Assembly: GCA_963841695.1 (NCBI GenBank)
Contig: CAWJDQ010000013.1
Span: 124,001-188,000, forward strand
From: RYN-230 sp963841695
GTDB lineage: Bacteria; Actinomycetota; Actinomycetes; Streptosporangiales; Streptosporangiaceae
DNA length: 64,000 bases
Direction of reading: 5' to 3'
Of this stretch, positions 42,113-52,763 are shown piece by piece. The translations under genes and the position numbers were made by a program. The notes beneath the pieces were generated by a model. It ran no database searches. It worked only from the letters and a program-made list of their open reading frames with translations, and had not been told where the DNA came from. The first letter of the stretch is position 1. Every line of letters begins with the position of its first letter.

Positions 42113-44022
42113 ATGGCAATGACGGACATCGAACGGCTCTCCTACGACGTCGTGGTGATCGGGGCCGGCGGATCCGGCCTGCGGGCGGCGATCGAGGCCC
42201 GCCAGGCGGGCAAGCGGACCGCGATCATCTCCAAATCCCTGTTCGGCAAGGCGCATACGGTCATGGCCGAGGGCGGCTGCGCCGCGGCCATGGGCAACGT
42301 CAACCCCAAGGACAACTGGCAGGTGCACTTCCGCGACACCATGCGCGGCGGGAAGTTCCTGAACAACCCGCGGATGGCCGAACTGCACGCCCAAGAGGCG
42401 CCGGACCGGGTCTGGGAACTCGAGGCCTGGGGCGCGCTGTTCGACCGGACCAAGGACGGCAAGATCAGCCAACGCAACTTCGGCGGCCACGAATACCCGC
42501 GGCTGGCCCACGTCGGCGACCGGACCGGGCTGGAGATGATCCGCACCCTGCAGCAGCGGGTGGTCGCCCTGCAGCAGGAAGACGCGAAGGAACTCGGCGA
42601 TCCGCAGGCCATGATCAAGGTGTTCGCGGAGACCACGATCACCAGGCTGGTGAAGGACGGCGACCGGATCGCGGGAGCCTTCGGCTACTTCCGTGACCGC
42701 GGGCAGTTCGTGGTCTTCGAGGCGCCCGCGGTGGTGCTGGCCACCGGCGGCATCGGGAAGACCTTCAAGGTCAGCTCGAACTCCTGGGAGTACACCGGGG
42801 ACGGCCACGCGCTCGCGCTGCTGGCCGGCGCGAAGCTGCTGAACATGGAATTCGTCCAGTTTCACCCTACGCATATGGTCTGGCCGCTGTCGGTGCGCGG
42901 GCTGCTGGTCACCGAGTCGGTGCGCGGCGACGGCGGGGTGCTGCGCAACTCCGAGGGCAAGCGGTTCATGTTCGGCTACGTGCCCGACGTGTTCCGGGCC
43001 CAGTACGCGGAGACCGAGGAAGAGGCCGATCGCTGGTACGAAGACCCGGAGCACAACCGGCGCCCGCCCGAGCTGCTGCCCCGTGACGAGGTGGCCCGAT
43101 CGATCAACTCCGAAGTCAAGGCCGGCCGGGGGTCACCGCACGGGGGGGTGTTCCTCGATGTGTCCACCCGGCTGCCCGCGGAGGTGATCCTGCGCAAGCT
43201 GCCGTCCATGTACCACCAGTTCAAGGAACTGGCCGACGTGGACATCACCCAGGAGCCGATGGAGGTCGGCCCGGCCCAGCACTACGTGATGGGTGGCGTA
43301 GAGGTTGACCCCGACACCGGGGCGTCCAGCGTGCCCGGCCTGTACGGGCCGGCGAGGTGACCGGCGGCATGCACGGCTCCAACCGGCTGGGCGGCAACTC
43401 CCTCTCCGACCTGCTGGTCTTCGGCCGCCGGGCCGGGATGGGCGCGGCCGACTACGTGACCAGCCTGAACGGCGGCCGCCCGGCGGTTGCCGACGCTGAG
43501 GTGGCCGCGGCGCAGGCCGAGGCGGTAGCGCCGCTGGAGCGTTCGGGCGGGGAGAACCCGTACGCGGTGCACGCGGAGGTCCAGCAGACCATGAGCGACC
43601 TCGTCGGCATCATCCGCCGGGAGGATGAGATCAAGTCCGCGCTCGCCGAGCTGGAGAAGCTGCGCGCGCGGGCGGCCCACGTCAGCGCGGAGGGCGGCTC
43701 CGCCTACAACCCGGGCTGGCACCTGGCCCTGGACCTGCGCAACATCATGCTGATCGCGGACTGCGTGGCGCAGGCGGCGCTGGAACGGCAGGAAAGCCGC
43801 GGCGGGCACACCCGCGATGACTTCCCCGGGATGAACCCGGAATGGCGCAAGATCAACCTGATCTGCGCGCTGGACGGCGACCGGGTGACGCTCACCAGGC
43901 AGCCGCTGCCCGCGATGCGCGGCGACCTGATCGCCCTGTTCGACGTGGCCGAGCTCAAGAAATACATGACGGAAGAGGAGCTCGCCGGGCTGCCCGCCGC
44001 TGCTCCGGAGGAGACACACTGA
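42113..44022 (+). CDS. sdhA: Succinate dehydrogenase flavoprotein subunit, frameshifted
   Basis: About 636 residues. FAD motif VVVIGAGGSGLRAAIEARQA (about 11-30), covalent FAD His in GKAHTVMAEGGCAAAMGN (about 44-61), active-site regions EFVQFHPTHM, and GGVEVDPDTGASSVPGLYG where the sequence breaks. A single G is missing in the G-run at 43348-43350. With it, GAGEVTGGMHGSNRLGGNSL follows in frame. The C-terminal domain ends LPAAAPEETH. Its TGA shares a base with the sdhB ATG. Frame loss in a respiratory gene flanked by intact partners points to a sequencing indel. Confidence 0.93.
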
Positions 44023-44810
44023 TGGCCTACAAGGCACAGCTCCGGGTCTGGCGCGGTGACGCCGGGCAGGGCTCTCTGGCCGACTACTCGGTCGAGGTGA
44101 ACGAGGGCGAGGTCGTCCTGGACGTCCTGCACCGGCTGCAGGCCACCCAGGCGGGAGACCTCGCGGTCCGGTGGAACTGCAAGGCCGGCAAGTGCGGATC
44201 CTGCTCCATGGAGATCAACGGGCGGCCCAAGCTGGCCTGCATGACACGGATGAACACATTCACCGAGGACGAGACCATCACGCTCACCCCGCTGCGGACC
44301 TTCCCGGTGATCCGGGACCTGGTCACCGACGTGGCGTTCAACTACGAGAAGGCCCGCCAGATCCCCTCGTTCACCCCCGACCCGTCGATCGGGCTGGGCG
44401 AGTTCCGGATGCAGCAGGTCAACGTGCAGCGGTCCCAGGAGTTCCGCAAGTGCATCGAGTGCTACCTGTGCCAGGACACCTGCCACGTGATCCGTGACCA
44501 CCCGGAGAACGAGCGCCCGTTCGCCGGCCCGCGGTTCCTGATGCGGATCGCCGAGCTGGAGATGCACCCGGCGGACGAGGCGGACCGCCGGGAGATCGCC
44601 CAGGACGACTTCGGGCTGGGCTACTGCAACATCACCAAGTGCTGCACCGAGGTCTGCCCGGAGAACATCAAGATCACCGACAACGCGCTGATCCCGCTGA
44701 AGGAGCGCGTCGTCGGGCGCAAGTACGACCCGCTGACCTGGCTGGGCAGCAAGATTGGCCGCCGGCCCCACCACGACACCCCGCCCTTCCCGGCGGGCAA
44801 GAAGAGCTGA
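44022..44810 (+). CDS. sdhB: Succinate dehydrogenase iron-sulphur subunit
   Basis: A 262-residue electron-transfer subunit. The N-terminal 2Fe-2S ferredoxin domain has NCKAGKCGSCSMEING (about 58-73) and a later Cys in LACMTRM. The C-terminal dicluster domain has CIECYLCQDTCHV (about 144-156) and CNITKCCTEVCPENIKI (about 205-221), for 4Fe-4S and 3Fe-4S clusters. The N-terminal YKAQLRVWRGDAGQGSLADY is characteristic of the actinobacterial Sdh1 type rather than the classical Sdh2. Translationally coupled to sdhA. Confidence 0.95.
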   Translation: MAYKAQLRVWRGDAGQGSLADYSVEVNEGEVVLDVLHRLQATQAGDLAVRWNCKAGKCGSCSMEINGRPKLACMTRMNTFTEDETITLTPLRTFPVIRDLVTDVAFNYEKARQIPSFTPDPSIGLGEFRMQQVNVQRSQEFRKCIECYLCQDTCHVIRDHPENERPFAGPRFLMRIAELEMHPADEADRREIAQDDFGLGYCNITKCCTEVCPENIKITDNALIPLKERVVGRKYDPLTWLGSKIGRRPHHDTPPFPAGKKS

Positions 44811-44843
44811 AAACCCTAAATTCCCCGCAACGAAAACCATCCC
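44811..44843 (-). repeat. 33-nt dispersed repeat, copy 2 (intergenic, after sdhB)
   Basis: Begins on the base after the sdhB stop. Reverse complement matches 2527-2559 at 30 of 33 positions, mismatching only at positions 20, 24 and 27. Confidence 0.75.
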
Positions 44844-45009
44844 GGGCCGGTCCCCCGCCCCGGATGACTCAGGCCCGCCGCGGGAATCGCGGCCGCGGCG
44901 GGCCGGGGATCAGTTTCTTAACTGAAACTTTGACTCAGCGCGCCCGGGCGCGCTCAGCAGGTCGAATAGTCTCGGACCGGCTCTGGATCCTGCGGGCGGA
45001 AAGGTCCAC

Positions 45010-46048
45010 ATGTCCCATCTGACGTTCCTTGAGGCTGGCGTGGTCGGCCTGATCCAAGGCGTGACCGAGCTGTTCCCGGTGTCCAGCCTGGGGCACAACG
45101 TGCTGATCCCGGCGCTGGTCGGCGGCAGCTGGGCCCGGGACCTGAATGTGGCCAAGCCCGAGTCCCCGTACCTGGCGTTCATCGTCGGCCTGCACGTCGC
45201 CACCGCGATCGCGCTGCTGATCTACTTCTGGCGGGACTGGATCCGGATCATCGGCGGCTTCTTCACCTCGCTGGGGCACTGGCAGGGATGGCACCCCCGG
45301 GTGGTGACCCGGGACGAGACGCTGGCCTGGATGATCATCCTGGCCACCATCCCGGTCGGCATCGTCGGCCTGGTGGCCGAGCACCCGTTCCGGGTCCTGT
45401 TCGGCAAGCCCGTCGCGGCCGCGGTGTTCCTCATCATCAACGGCGTCATCCTGTTCTGCGGGGAGAGGTTCCGGTCCCGCGCCTCGGTCCGGGCCGACCA
45501 GGAGGTCGCCGCCGAGCGGGCCGGACCCCGGCCGGTCACCCAGCCGGAGCCGGTGCCGGTGCCGGACGGGCAGGCGGCCGCCCGCCGGGCCCCGCCGGGC
45601 GGCCGGCCATGAGGCGGTCCGCGAGGAGGAGATCTCGCACGCCCTGGCCTCCGACGAGCGGCTGGCCCGGGTCGGCTTCCGGGAAGCGGTGATCATCGGC
45701 GGCACGCAGATCTTCGCCCTGCTCGCCGGGATCAGCAGGGACGGGATCGTGATGGTGGCCGGCATGGCCCGGGGCCTGTCCCGGGAGGACGCGGCCCGGT
45801 TCTCGTTCCTGCTGGCCACCCCGGTCATCCTGGCCGCGGGCGCGCTGAAGGTGCCGGACCTGATGGGCCATCTCGGCAACGGGATCCGCGGCCAGATCCT
45901 GTTCGGCAGCGTGCTGTCCGGGGTCGGCGCGTACGTGTCGGTCCGGTTCCTGGTCCGCTACTTCCGGACCCGCACGCTGTACCCGTTCGCGATCTACTGC
46001 TTCGTGTTCGGCCTGCTCAGTGTGATCTACCTCGGCGTAATCAAGTAG
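45010..46048 (+). CDS. uppP: Undecaprenyl-diphosphatase (UppP/BacA-like), copy 1, frameshifted
   Basis: Multi-pass membrane phosphatase recycling undecaprenyl pyrophosphate for peptidoglycan synthesis; about 345 residues when repaired. The first catalytic region is VTELFPVSSLGHNVLIPALV (about 18-37) and the second LAGISRDGIVM. A variable cytoplasmic loop (about 165-215) is Pro/Ala-rich and the frame slips there, at about 45540-45607. The second frame resumes with HEAVREEEISHALASDERLA. GAAAGG precedes the ATG. A close tandem paralogue follows. In the second motif the usual SRSG is SRDG in both copies. Confidence 0.88.
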
Positions 46049-46134
46049 CTCTTTCCGGCCCTGGCTTTTCCGTACGATGGGTCCTGCCGCAGGGCGCCCG
46101 CACCCTGGCACCCCGCAGATTGTGAAAGGCTCCC

Positions 46135-47163
46135 ATGACCCATCTGACCTACCTTGAGGCTGCCGTCGTCGGGCTCGTCCAGGGGGTGTCCGAGCTCTTC
46201 CCGGTATCCAGCCTCGGGCACAACGTGCTGATCCCGGCGCTGGTCGGCGGGAGCTGGGCGAGCGACCTGAACGTGGCCAAGGCGAACTCCCCGTACCTGG
46301 CCTTCATCGTGGGCATGCACGTCGCGACCGCGATCGCCCTGGTCATCTACTTCTGGCGGGACTGGATCCGGATCCTCGGCGGCTTCTTCAGCTCGATCCG
46401 TGACCGCCGGGTGCAGACCCGTGACCAGCGGCTGGCCTGGATGATCATCCTGGCCACCATCCCGGTCGGCCTGGTCGGCGTGGTCGCGGACAAGCCTTTC
46501 CGGGAGATCTTCGGCCGGCCCATCGTGGCCGGGGTGTTCCTCATCATCAACGGCGTGATCCTGTACTGCGGCGAGCGGTTCCGCCCGCGCTCCTCCGTGC
46601 GGGCCGACCAGGAGGTCGCCGCGCAGCGGGAGGAGGCGCTGGCCCCGGTGCCCGCCGGCGCGCGGCGCCAGGCCGGCCCCGCCGCGCCGGGGATGGCCCG
46701 GCAGGCGCGGCACGCGTCCGGCCAGCAGGCCGCCCGGCAGGAAGAACTGGTGCTGGCGATCCAGGCCGACGAGCGGCTGGCCCGGATGGGCTACCTGCGG
46801 GCCGTGCTCATCGGCGCGTCGCAGATCTTCGCGCTGCTGGCCGGGATCAGCCGGGACGGGATCACGATGGTGACCGGCATGTCGCGCGGCCTGTCCCGGG
46901 AGGACGCGGCCCGGTTCGCGTTCCTGCTCGCCACCCCGGTCATCCTGGCCGCGGGCGTGCTCGAGCTGCCCAAGCTGACCGGCCCGGAAGGCCACGGCAT
47001 CCACGGCCAGATCCTGCTGGGCAGCATCCTGTCCGGGGTCGGCGCGTACGTCTCGGTCCGGTTCCTGATGCGTTACTTCCAGACCCGCACGCTGACCCCG
47101 TTCGCGATCTACTGCTTCGTCTTCGGGCTGCTCAGCGTGGTCTACCTGGGCGTCATCAAGTAA
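46135..47163 (+). CDS. uppP: Undecaprenyl-diphosphatase (UppP/BacA-like), copy 2
   Basis: A 342-residue intact paralogue of the gene before it, near-identical in the membrane parts (SSLGHNVLIPALVGGSWA, DERLARMGYLRAVLIGASQI) and divergent in the central loop (about 160-205). It ends with the same LLSVVYLGVIK. Motifs VSELFPVSSLGHN and AGISRDGITM. Clear base differences throughout rule out an assembly duplication. The UppP family can confer bacitracin tolerance when overproduced. The reason for a tandem pair is not evident. Confidence 0.92.
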   Translation: MTHLTYLEAAVVGLVQGVSELFPVSSLGHNVLIPALVGGSWASDLNVAKANSPYLAFIVGMHVATAIALVIYFWRDWIRILGGFFSSIRDRRVQTRDQRLAWMIILATIPVGLVGVVADKPFREIFGRPIVAGVFLIINGVILYCGERFRPRSSVRADQEVAAQREEALAPVPAGARRQAGPAAPGMARQARHASGQQAARQEELVLAIQADERLARMGYLRAVLIGASQIFALLAGISRDGITMVTGMSRGLSREDAARFAFLLATPVILAAGVLELPKLTGPEGHGIHGQILLGSILSGVGAYVSVRFLMRYFQTRTLTPFAIYCFVFGLLSVVYLGVIK

Positions 47164-47200
47164 CCGGAGCGGGTCGCGCGGGCCGGGGAGGATGGGTGCG

Positions 47201-47962
47201 GTGAAATCCCGCGGCCACGACGACGTAACCATCACCTTTGCCGGGTCCGGCGACGCCTTCGGCAGCGGCGGCCGGCTCCAGGCCTGCATGCACATCCGCC
47301 CGCCCCGTCCGGCGGTCCCGGTCCTGCTCGACTGCGGGGCCACGTCGCTGACCGCGCTGAAGCGATGCGGGCTCGATCCCGGGGAAGTCGGGGCGGTGTT
47401 CCTGTCCCACCTGCACGGTGATCATTTCGGCGGGCTGCCCTTCCTCATCCTGGATGGGCAGTTCTCGCACCGGACCGCGCCGCTGGCCATCGCCGGGCCG
47501 CCGGGTACGCGGAGCCGGCTGCGGACCGCCATGGAGTGCATGTTCCCTGGCTCGTCCACGGTCCGGCAGCGGTTCCCGGTCCAGGTGATCGAGCTGGAGC
47601 CGGGCAGCACCGGCTCGGTGGCGGGCGTCGAAGTCACCTGCTGGGAGGTCGCCCATCCCAGCGGCGCCCCCGCGCTCGCGCTACGGCTGGCCGTGCACGG
47701 GAAGATCATCGCCTATACCGGGGACACGGCCTGGACCGCGGCGCTCACCGAGGCCGCGGCAGGCGCGGACCTGCTCATCGCGGAGGCGTATTACCGGGAC
47801 AAGGCCGTGCCCTACCACCTGCGGCTGGCCGATATCGAAAGCCATCAGCCCGACCTGGCCAGCCGCCGGATCGTGCTCACTCACCTGTCCGCGGACATGC
47901 TCGCCGGGCCCAGCCCGGGCACCTTTGAGTGCGCTGCCGACGGCCTGGTCCTCCGCCTGTAG
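47201..47962 (+). CDS. MBL-fold hydrolase, RNase Z-like family
   Basis: About 253 residues of metallo-beta-lactamase fold. The metal motif is LSHLHGDHFGGLPFLI (about 68-83), with further ligands in VAHPSGAPALALRL (His), YTGDTAW (Asp) and LTHLSADML (His). Resembles the tRNase Z-type MBL proteins that lack the exosite, so substrates other than tRNA are likely. GTG 47201 has GGGGAGG 11 nt upstream. ATG 47192 is the alternative but lies too close to that RBS. Convergent with typA. Confidence 0.85.
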   Translation: MKSRGHDDVTITFAGSGDAFGSGGRLQACMHIRPPRPAVPVLLDCGATSLTALKRCGLDPGEVGAVFLSHLHGDHFGGLPFLILDGQFSHRTAPLAIAGPPGTRSRLRTAMECMFPGSSTVRQRFPVQVIELEPGSTGSVAGVEVTCWEVAHPSGAPALALRLAVHGKIIAYTGDTAWTAALTEAAAGADLLIAEAYYRDKAVPYHLRLADIESHQPDLASRRIVLTHLSADMLAGPSPGTFECAADGLVLRL

Positions 47963-47976
47963 CCGGCCGGCCGGGG

Positions 47977-49848
<1,872 letters not shown>

Positions 49849-49906
49849 ACGGGAGTCTCATTTACCTCGGAAGTGGGAGCTGGCGCATACGCGCACCAGC
49901 TCTATT

Positions 49907-51724
49907 CTATTCGCTGCTGATCACCGAGCTATCCGGTGAACGTGGCGGGCCGAGCCCGGGGGTAGGCCGGTCCCGGCGGAGCACCGCGAGCAGTTCCTCG
50001 TAGGGGCCGATCAGGTAGGCCTCGTCCCCGGCCCGCAGCCGGGTGCCGCGGCGCGGCGGGTGCTCCAGGTAGCCCTGGTCGAGCGCCCGGCTGATGGCCA
50101 GGATGCGGGTCCGCGCGGCCAGGTCCCGCATGGCCAGCCCGTCCAGGCCGCCGCCGCGGGTCACCTTCAGCCGGGCCACCAGCAGCGGCTCGTCGCCCAC
50201 GTAGAACGTGTTCAGCACGTCGAGGCCGAGCGCCGCGCCGACGAACCACGGCGCCGCCAGCGCTGCAGTTGACCGAACGTTGCGGAACCCGAAATTATGC
50301 CGGACCGAGCGGGCCAGCTGCGGGTCGAACATGCGCAGCACCACGGGCGTGCGCTCCCAGCGGGCCCCGAGCTGGTCGCGCACGGCCAGGCCGGTCTCCA
50401 GGTTGGCCAGGTCGTCGCTGGTCAGCACGGCCACCGCGGACGCGCTGGCCAGGCTGACCGACTCCAGCGTCTCCGGCAGGGTGGCGTCGGCGATGACCAC
50501 CGGCACGCCGAGGGCCCGGGCCTGGCCGAGGTGCCGGTTGCCGTCATGCTTCTCGACCACGACCACGTCGCTGCCCGCCGCGACGAGCCGGGAAGCGGCC
50601 TGCATGCCCACCGCGCCCAGGCCGATGACCAGCACATGCCCGCGCAGGCCGGTGATCCGCCGGCGGCCCAGCGACTCCTCGATGCGGCGGCTGACCAGCA
50701 CGTTGGTGAGCATGGCGAAGAACACCGCGACGAACAACGCGCCGAGCAGCATCAGCAGGATGGCGCCGCCCATCAGCCAGGGGCTCTGGTTGCGGAACGA
50801 GAAGTCGCCGTAGCCGACCGTGGTGACCGTTTCCACCGTGAAGTAGGCGGCGTCCAGCAGCGGGATGTGCTGGCCGCCGGCCAGCCGGAAAGCCAGCCGC
50901 AGGATCACCGTGGACCCGAGGATCACGGTGAACAGCGCGAACAGCGCGATCACCAGCCGGCGGTCCACGGCGTTGAGCAGCGACGCCGCCAGGTGCCGCA
51001 GGTGGGCCACGGCCCGGGCCGCCGGGCGGGGACGGGCGGCCGCGGCGCGCGGCTGCTGGTGGGCGCCGATCACCCCCGCGACCCTCAGCTCGTCGGGAGT
51101 GCCGATCAGCGTCACGCCGTCCCCGGCCGCCACCCGGTGATCGCGGCCGGGGCAGATCACCGCGTCGCCGCCGTCCGCGGGCAGCACCGCGATCGGGGCC
51201 AGCGCCCCGTACAGCTCGCGCAGCGAGGCGGCGGCGGGGGCGACGGTCCGCGCGGCCGCGAACTGCTCGTCGGCCAGCCTGATCTCCTGGACCCCGGTGT
51301 GCAGGCAGGCTTCCGCGATCGACGGGGCGGACAGCCCGGCGACGTCGAGCACCGCGACCGAGATCCGGGACAGCGCCCGGCCCACGGCCGGGTTGCTGAG
51401 CTGGACCACGACCCGCACGTCGGCGCGCAGCTCCCGGGTCAGCAGGGCGGTCTCCAGCGTGCGCAGGTCGTCTTCCTGGGCGCAGATCACCGCCCCGGCC
51501 CCGGCCAGCCCGGCTTCGGCCAGGGTCCCGGCCGACCGCGAGCTGCCCGCGATGTGCGGGATGCCCCAGCCGATCAGGCTGCGGGCCAGCCGCAGGTCGG
51601 GGTGATCGTCGACGACGACGGTGGGCACGCCGGAGGAGTTGAGCAGTTCGACGATCCGCAGCCCCACCCCATGCAGGCCGCAGACGATCACGTGCCCGTG
51701 CCAGTCCGCGTACGCCCCGCCCAC
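49907..51724 (-). CDS. Potassium channel with two RCK/TrkA-N domains
   Basis: A 605-residue membrane protein. The first RCK-N domain (residues about 10-130, VIVCGLHGVGLRIVELL) binds nucleotide. A TrkA-C-like part is followed by a channel region near residues 255-350 with two membrane helices and the selectivity filter TVETVTTVGYGDFSFRN. A second RCK-N follows (VLVIGLGAVGMQAASRLVAA, about 371-390). The C-terminal TrkA-C (GYLEHPPRRGTRLRAGDEAY) ends at about 590. The order RCK-pore-RCK is unusual but known in actinobacteria. It should give a ligand-regulated K+ channel. Confidence 0.88.
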   Translation of the reverse strand: MGGAYADWHGHVIVCGLHGVGLRIVELLNSSGVPTVVVDDHPDLRLARSLIGWGIPHIAGSSRSAGTLAEAGLAGAGAVICAQEDDLRTLETALLTRELRADVRVVVQLSNPAVGRALSRISVAVLDVAGLSAPSIAEACLHTGVQEIRLADEQFAAARTVAPAAASLRELYGALAPIAVLPADGGDAVICPGRDHRVAAGDGVTLIGTPDELRVAGVIGAHQQPRAAAARPRPAARAVAHLRHLAASLLNAVDRRLVIALFALFTVILGSTVILRLAFRLAGGQHIPLLDAAYFTVETVTTVGYGDFSFRNQSPWLMGGAILLMLLGALFVAVFFAMLTNVLVSRRIEESLGRRRITGLRGHVLVIGLGAVGMQAASRLVAAGSDVVVVEKHDGNRHLGQARALGVPVVIADATLPETLESVSLASASAVAVLTSDDLANLETGLAVRDQLGARWERTPVVLRMFDPQLARSVRHNFGFRNVRSTAALAAPWFVGAALGLDVLNTFYVGDEPLLVARLKVTRGGGLDGLAMRDLAARTRILAISRALDQGYLEHPPRRGTRLRAGDEAYLIGPYEELLAVLRRDRPTPGLGPPRSPDSSVISSE

Positions 51725-51898
51725 CCGGCCGAGAGTGGCACGGGCAGATGTCCGGAATGTTAAGGCACCGGGCCGTCCGCCCCTAAGTACCGGGTGCGGG
51801 CCGGAGATAAGGCATTGTCCCGATGCGGCGCAGGGGGCCTTACGGCGAATCTCGATGGTGTGCGGTCATGACCGTGGCCGCTCACCGAGGAGGATGTC

Positions 51899-52090
51899 GT
51901 GCACCCAGTGATCCAGTCGGCCGCGGCCGCTCAGCACGTCAAGGACATGCTCGACCACGCCGCCGAAGACAGCCGGGCCCGTGAGGCCCGCCGCGGCCGG
52001 GCCAGCCGCCGCCAGCGGCGGCACGCCGCCCTGTCCGCCCCGTCCGCCGCTGCCCGCCGCGCCCCGGCGCCCACCCAGTGCGCCGACTAG
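51899..52090 (+). CDS. Small basic hypothetical protein
   Basis: A 63-residue protein. An amphipathic helical part (MHPVIQSAAAAQHVKDMLDH) precedes a basic segment rich in Arg/Ala. The GTG at 51899 has a near-perfect AGGAGG 7 nt upstream, which supports expression. Similar short basic helical proteins are frequent in actinobacteria. Function unknown. Followed by two strong palindromes. Confidence 0.65.
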   Translation: MHPVIQSAAAAQHVKDMLDHAAEDSRAREARRGRASRRQRRHAALSAPSAAARRAPAPTQCAD

Positions 52091-52120
52091 CCGCAGGCGC
52101 CGGCCGGGTCCCGGCGTCCC

Positions 52121-52184
52121 GGCCCCCGCGCGCGGGGGCCCTGGGCCCTCCCCGGTCCCCTCCAGGACCGGGGAGGGCCCAGGG
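52121..52184 (+). terminator. Two nested strong palindromes downstream of the small basic gene
   Basis: GGCCCCCGCGCGCGGGGGCC (52121-52140) is a perfect 20-nt palindrome. It overlaps a perfect 20-bp hairpin (52139-52158 with 52165-52184, loop CCTCCA). No U-run, but stability is extreme, so transcription or an exonuclease should stop here. Confidence 0.7.
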
Positions 52185-52324
52185 CGGGCCCCGGCACGCG
52201 GCTGAAGGTTACGTTCAGTCACTGCTGAGCCGGTGCGGGCGGCCCGCACGCCGGGCTGGCGGGGGCACGGGGCTACCAGGGAACTACTTGGAACGAATGT
52301 TCGATTATTTGCTATTGTCGTGCC

Positions 52325-52702
52325 ATGGCAGCGTACGTTCCGCCGGGCTGGCCGACCGGGGTGCACCCGCCAGGCAGCACCGACTTCGAGGCCACCGCCG
52401 TGGCCTGGCTGCTCGACGTGGTGCCGCCCGACTACCGGCTGTACGGGGTGCTGCGGCGCCATCCGATCGCGCTGGCCATCATGGCCCGCCACCACGTGGC
52501 GGCCTGCGTGGAGGGAGCCCGCGAGGGGTACCGCAGCGCGCGGACCGAACTGGGCGGGGACCTGCCCGCGCACGGGGTCGACGCCGTGCTGGCCGCCTAC
52601 CGCAGTGAGGGCCGCAGGCTCGTGGACACCGCGCGGGCCGTCGACCTGATCGGGCGGGCCCTGCGGGGTGAGGTGTTCAGCCCGCGGCTCCGCGCCGAGT
52701 AA
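52325..52702 (+). CDS. Conserved hypothetical protein
   Basis: A 125-residue protein with a pattern shared by uncharacterised streptomycete proteins (MAAYVPPGWPTGVHPPGS, VAWLLDVVPPDYRLYGVLRR, ARHHVAACVEGAREGYR). All-helical, soluble, no metal motif. A TATTGT hexamer ends 6 nt before the ATG and TTGGAA lies 19 nt further up, with no RBS, so it is another probable leaderless gene. Function unknown. Confidence 0.8.
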   Translation: MAAYVPPGWPTGVHPPGSTDFEATAVAWLLDVVPPDYRLYGVLRRHPIALAIMARHHVAACVEGAREGYRSARTELGGDLPAHGVDAVLAAYRSEGRRLVDTARAVDLIGRALRGEVFSPRLRAE

Positions 52703-52763
52703 GCACTGCCGCGGGCGCGGGCCAGGCGGGCCGCGGGCCGCGCCAGCGGGCCAGGCGGGGATC

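Noticed and set aside
45010..47163. Tandem uppP genes as an assembly duplication
   Set aside because: The copies differ by many substitutions and by the loop sequence, so both are real.
47201..47962. Genuine tRNase Z (rnz)
   Set aside because: The metal motif fits, but the exosite arm and other RNase Z signatures are not visible. Kept as an MBL-fold hydrolase.
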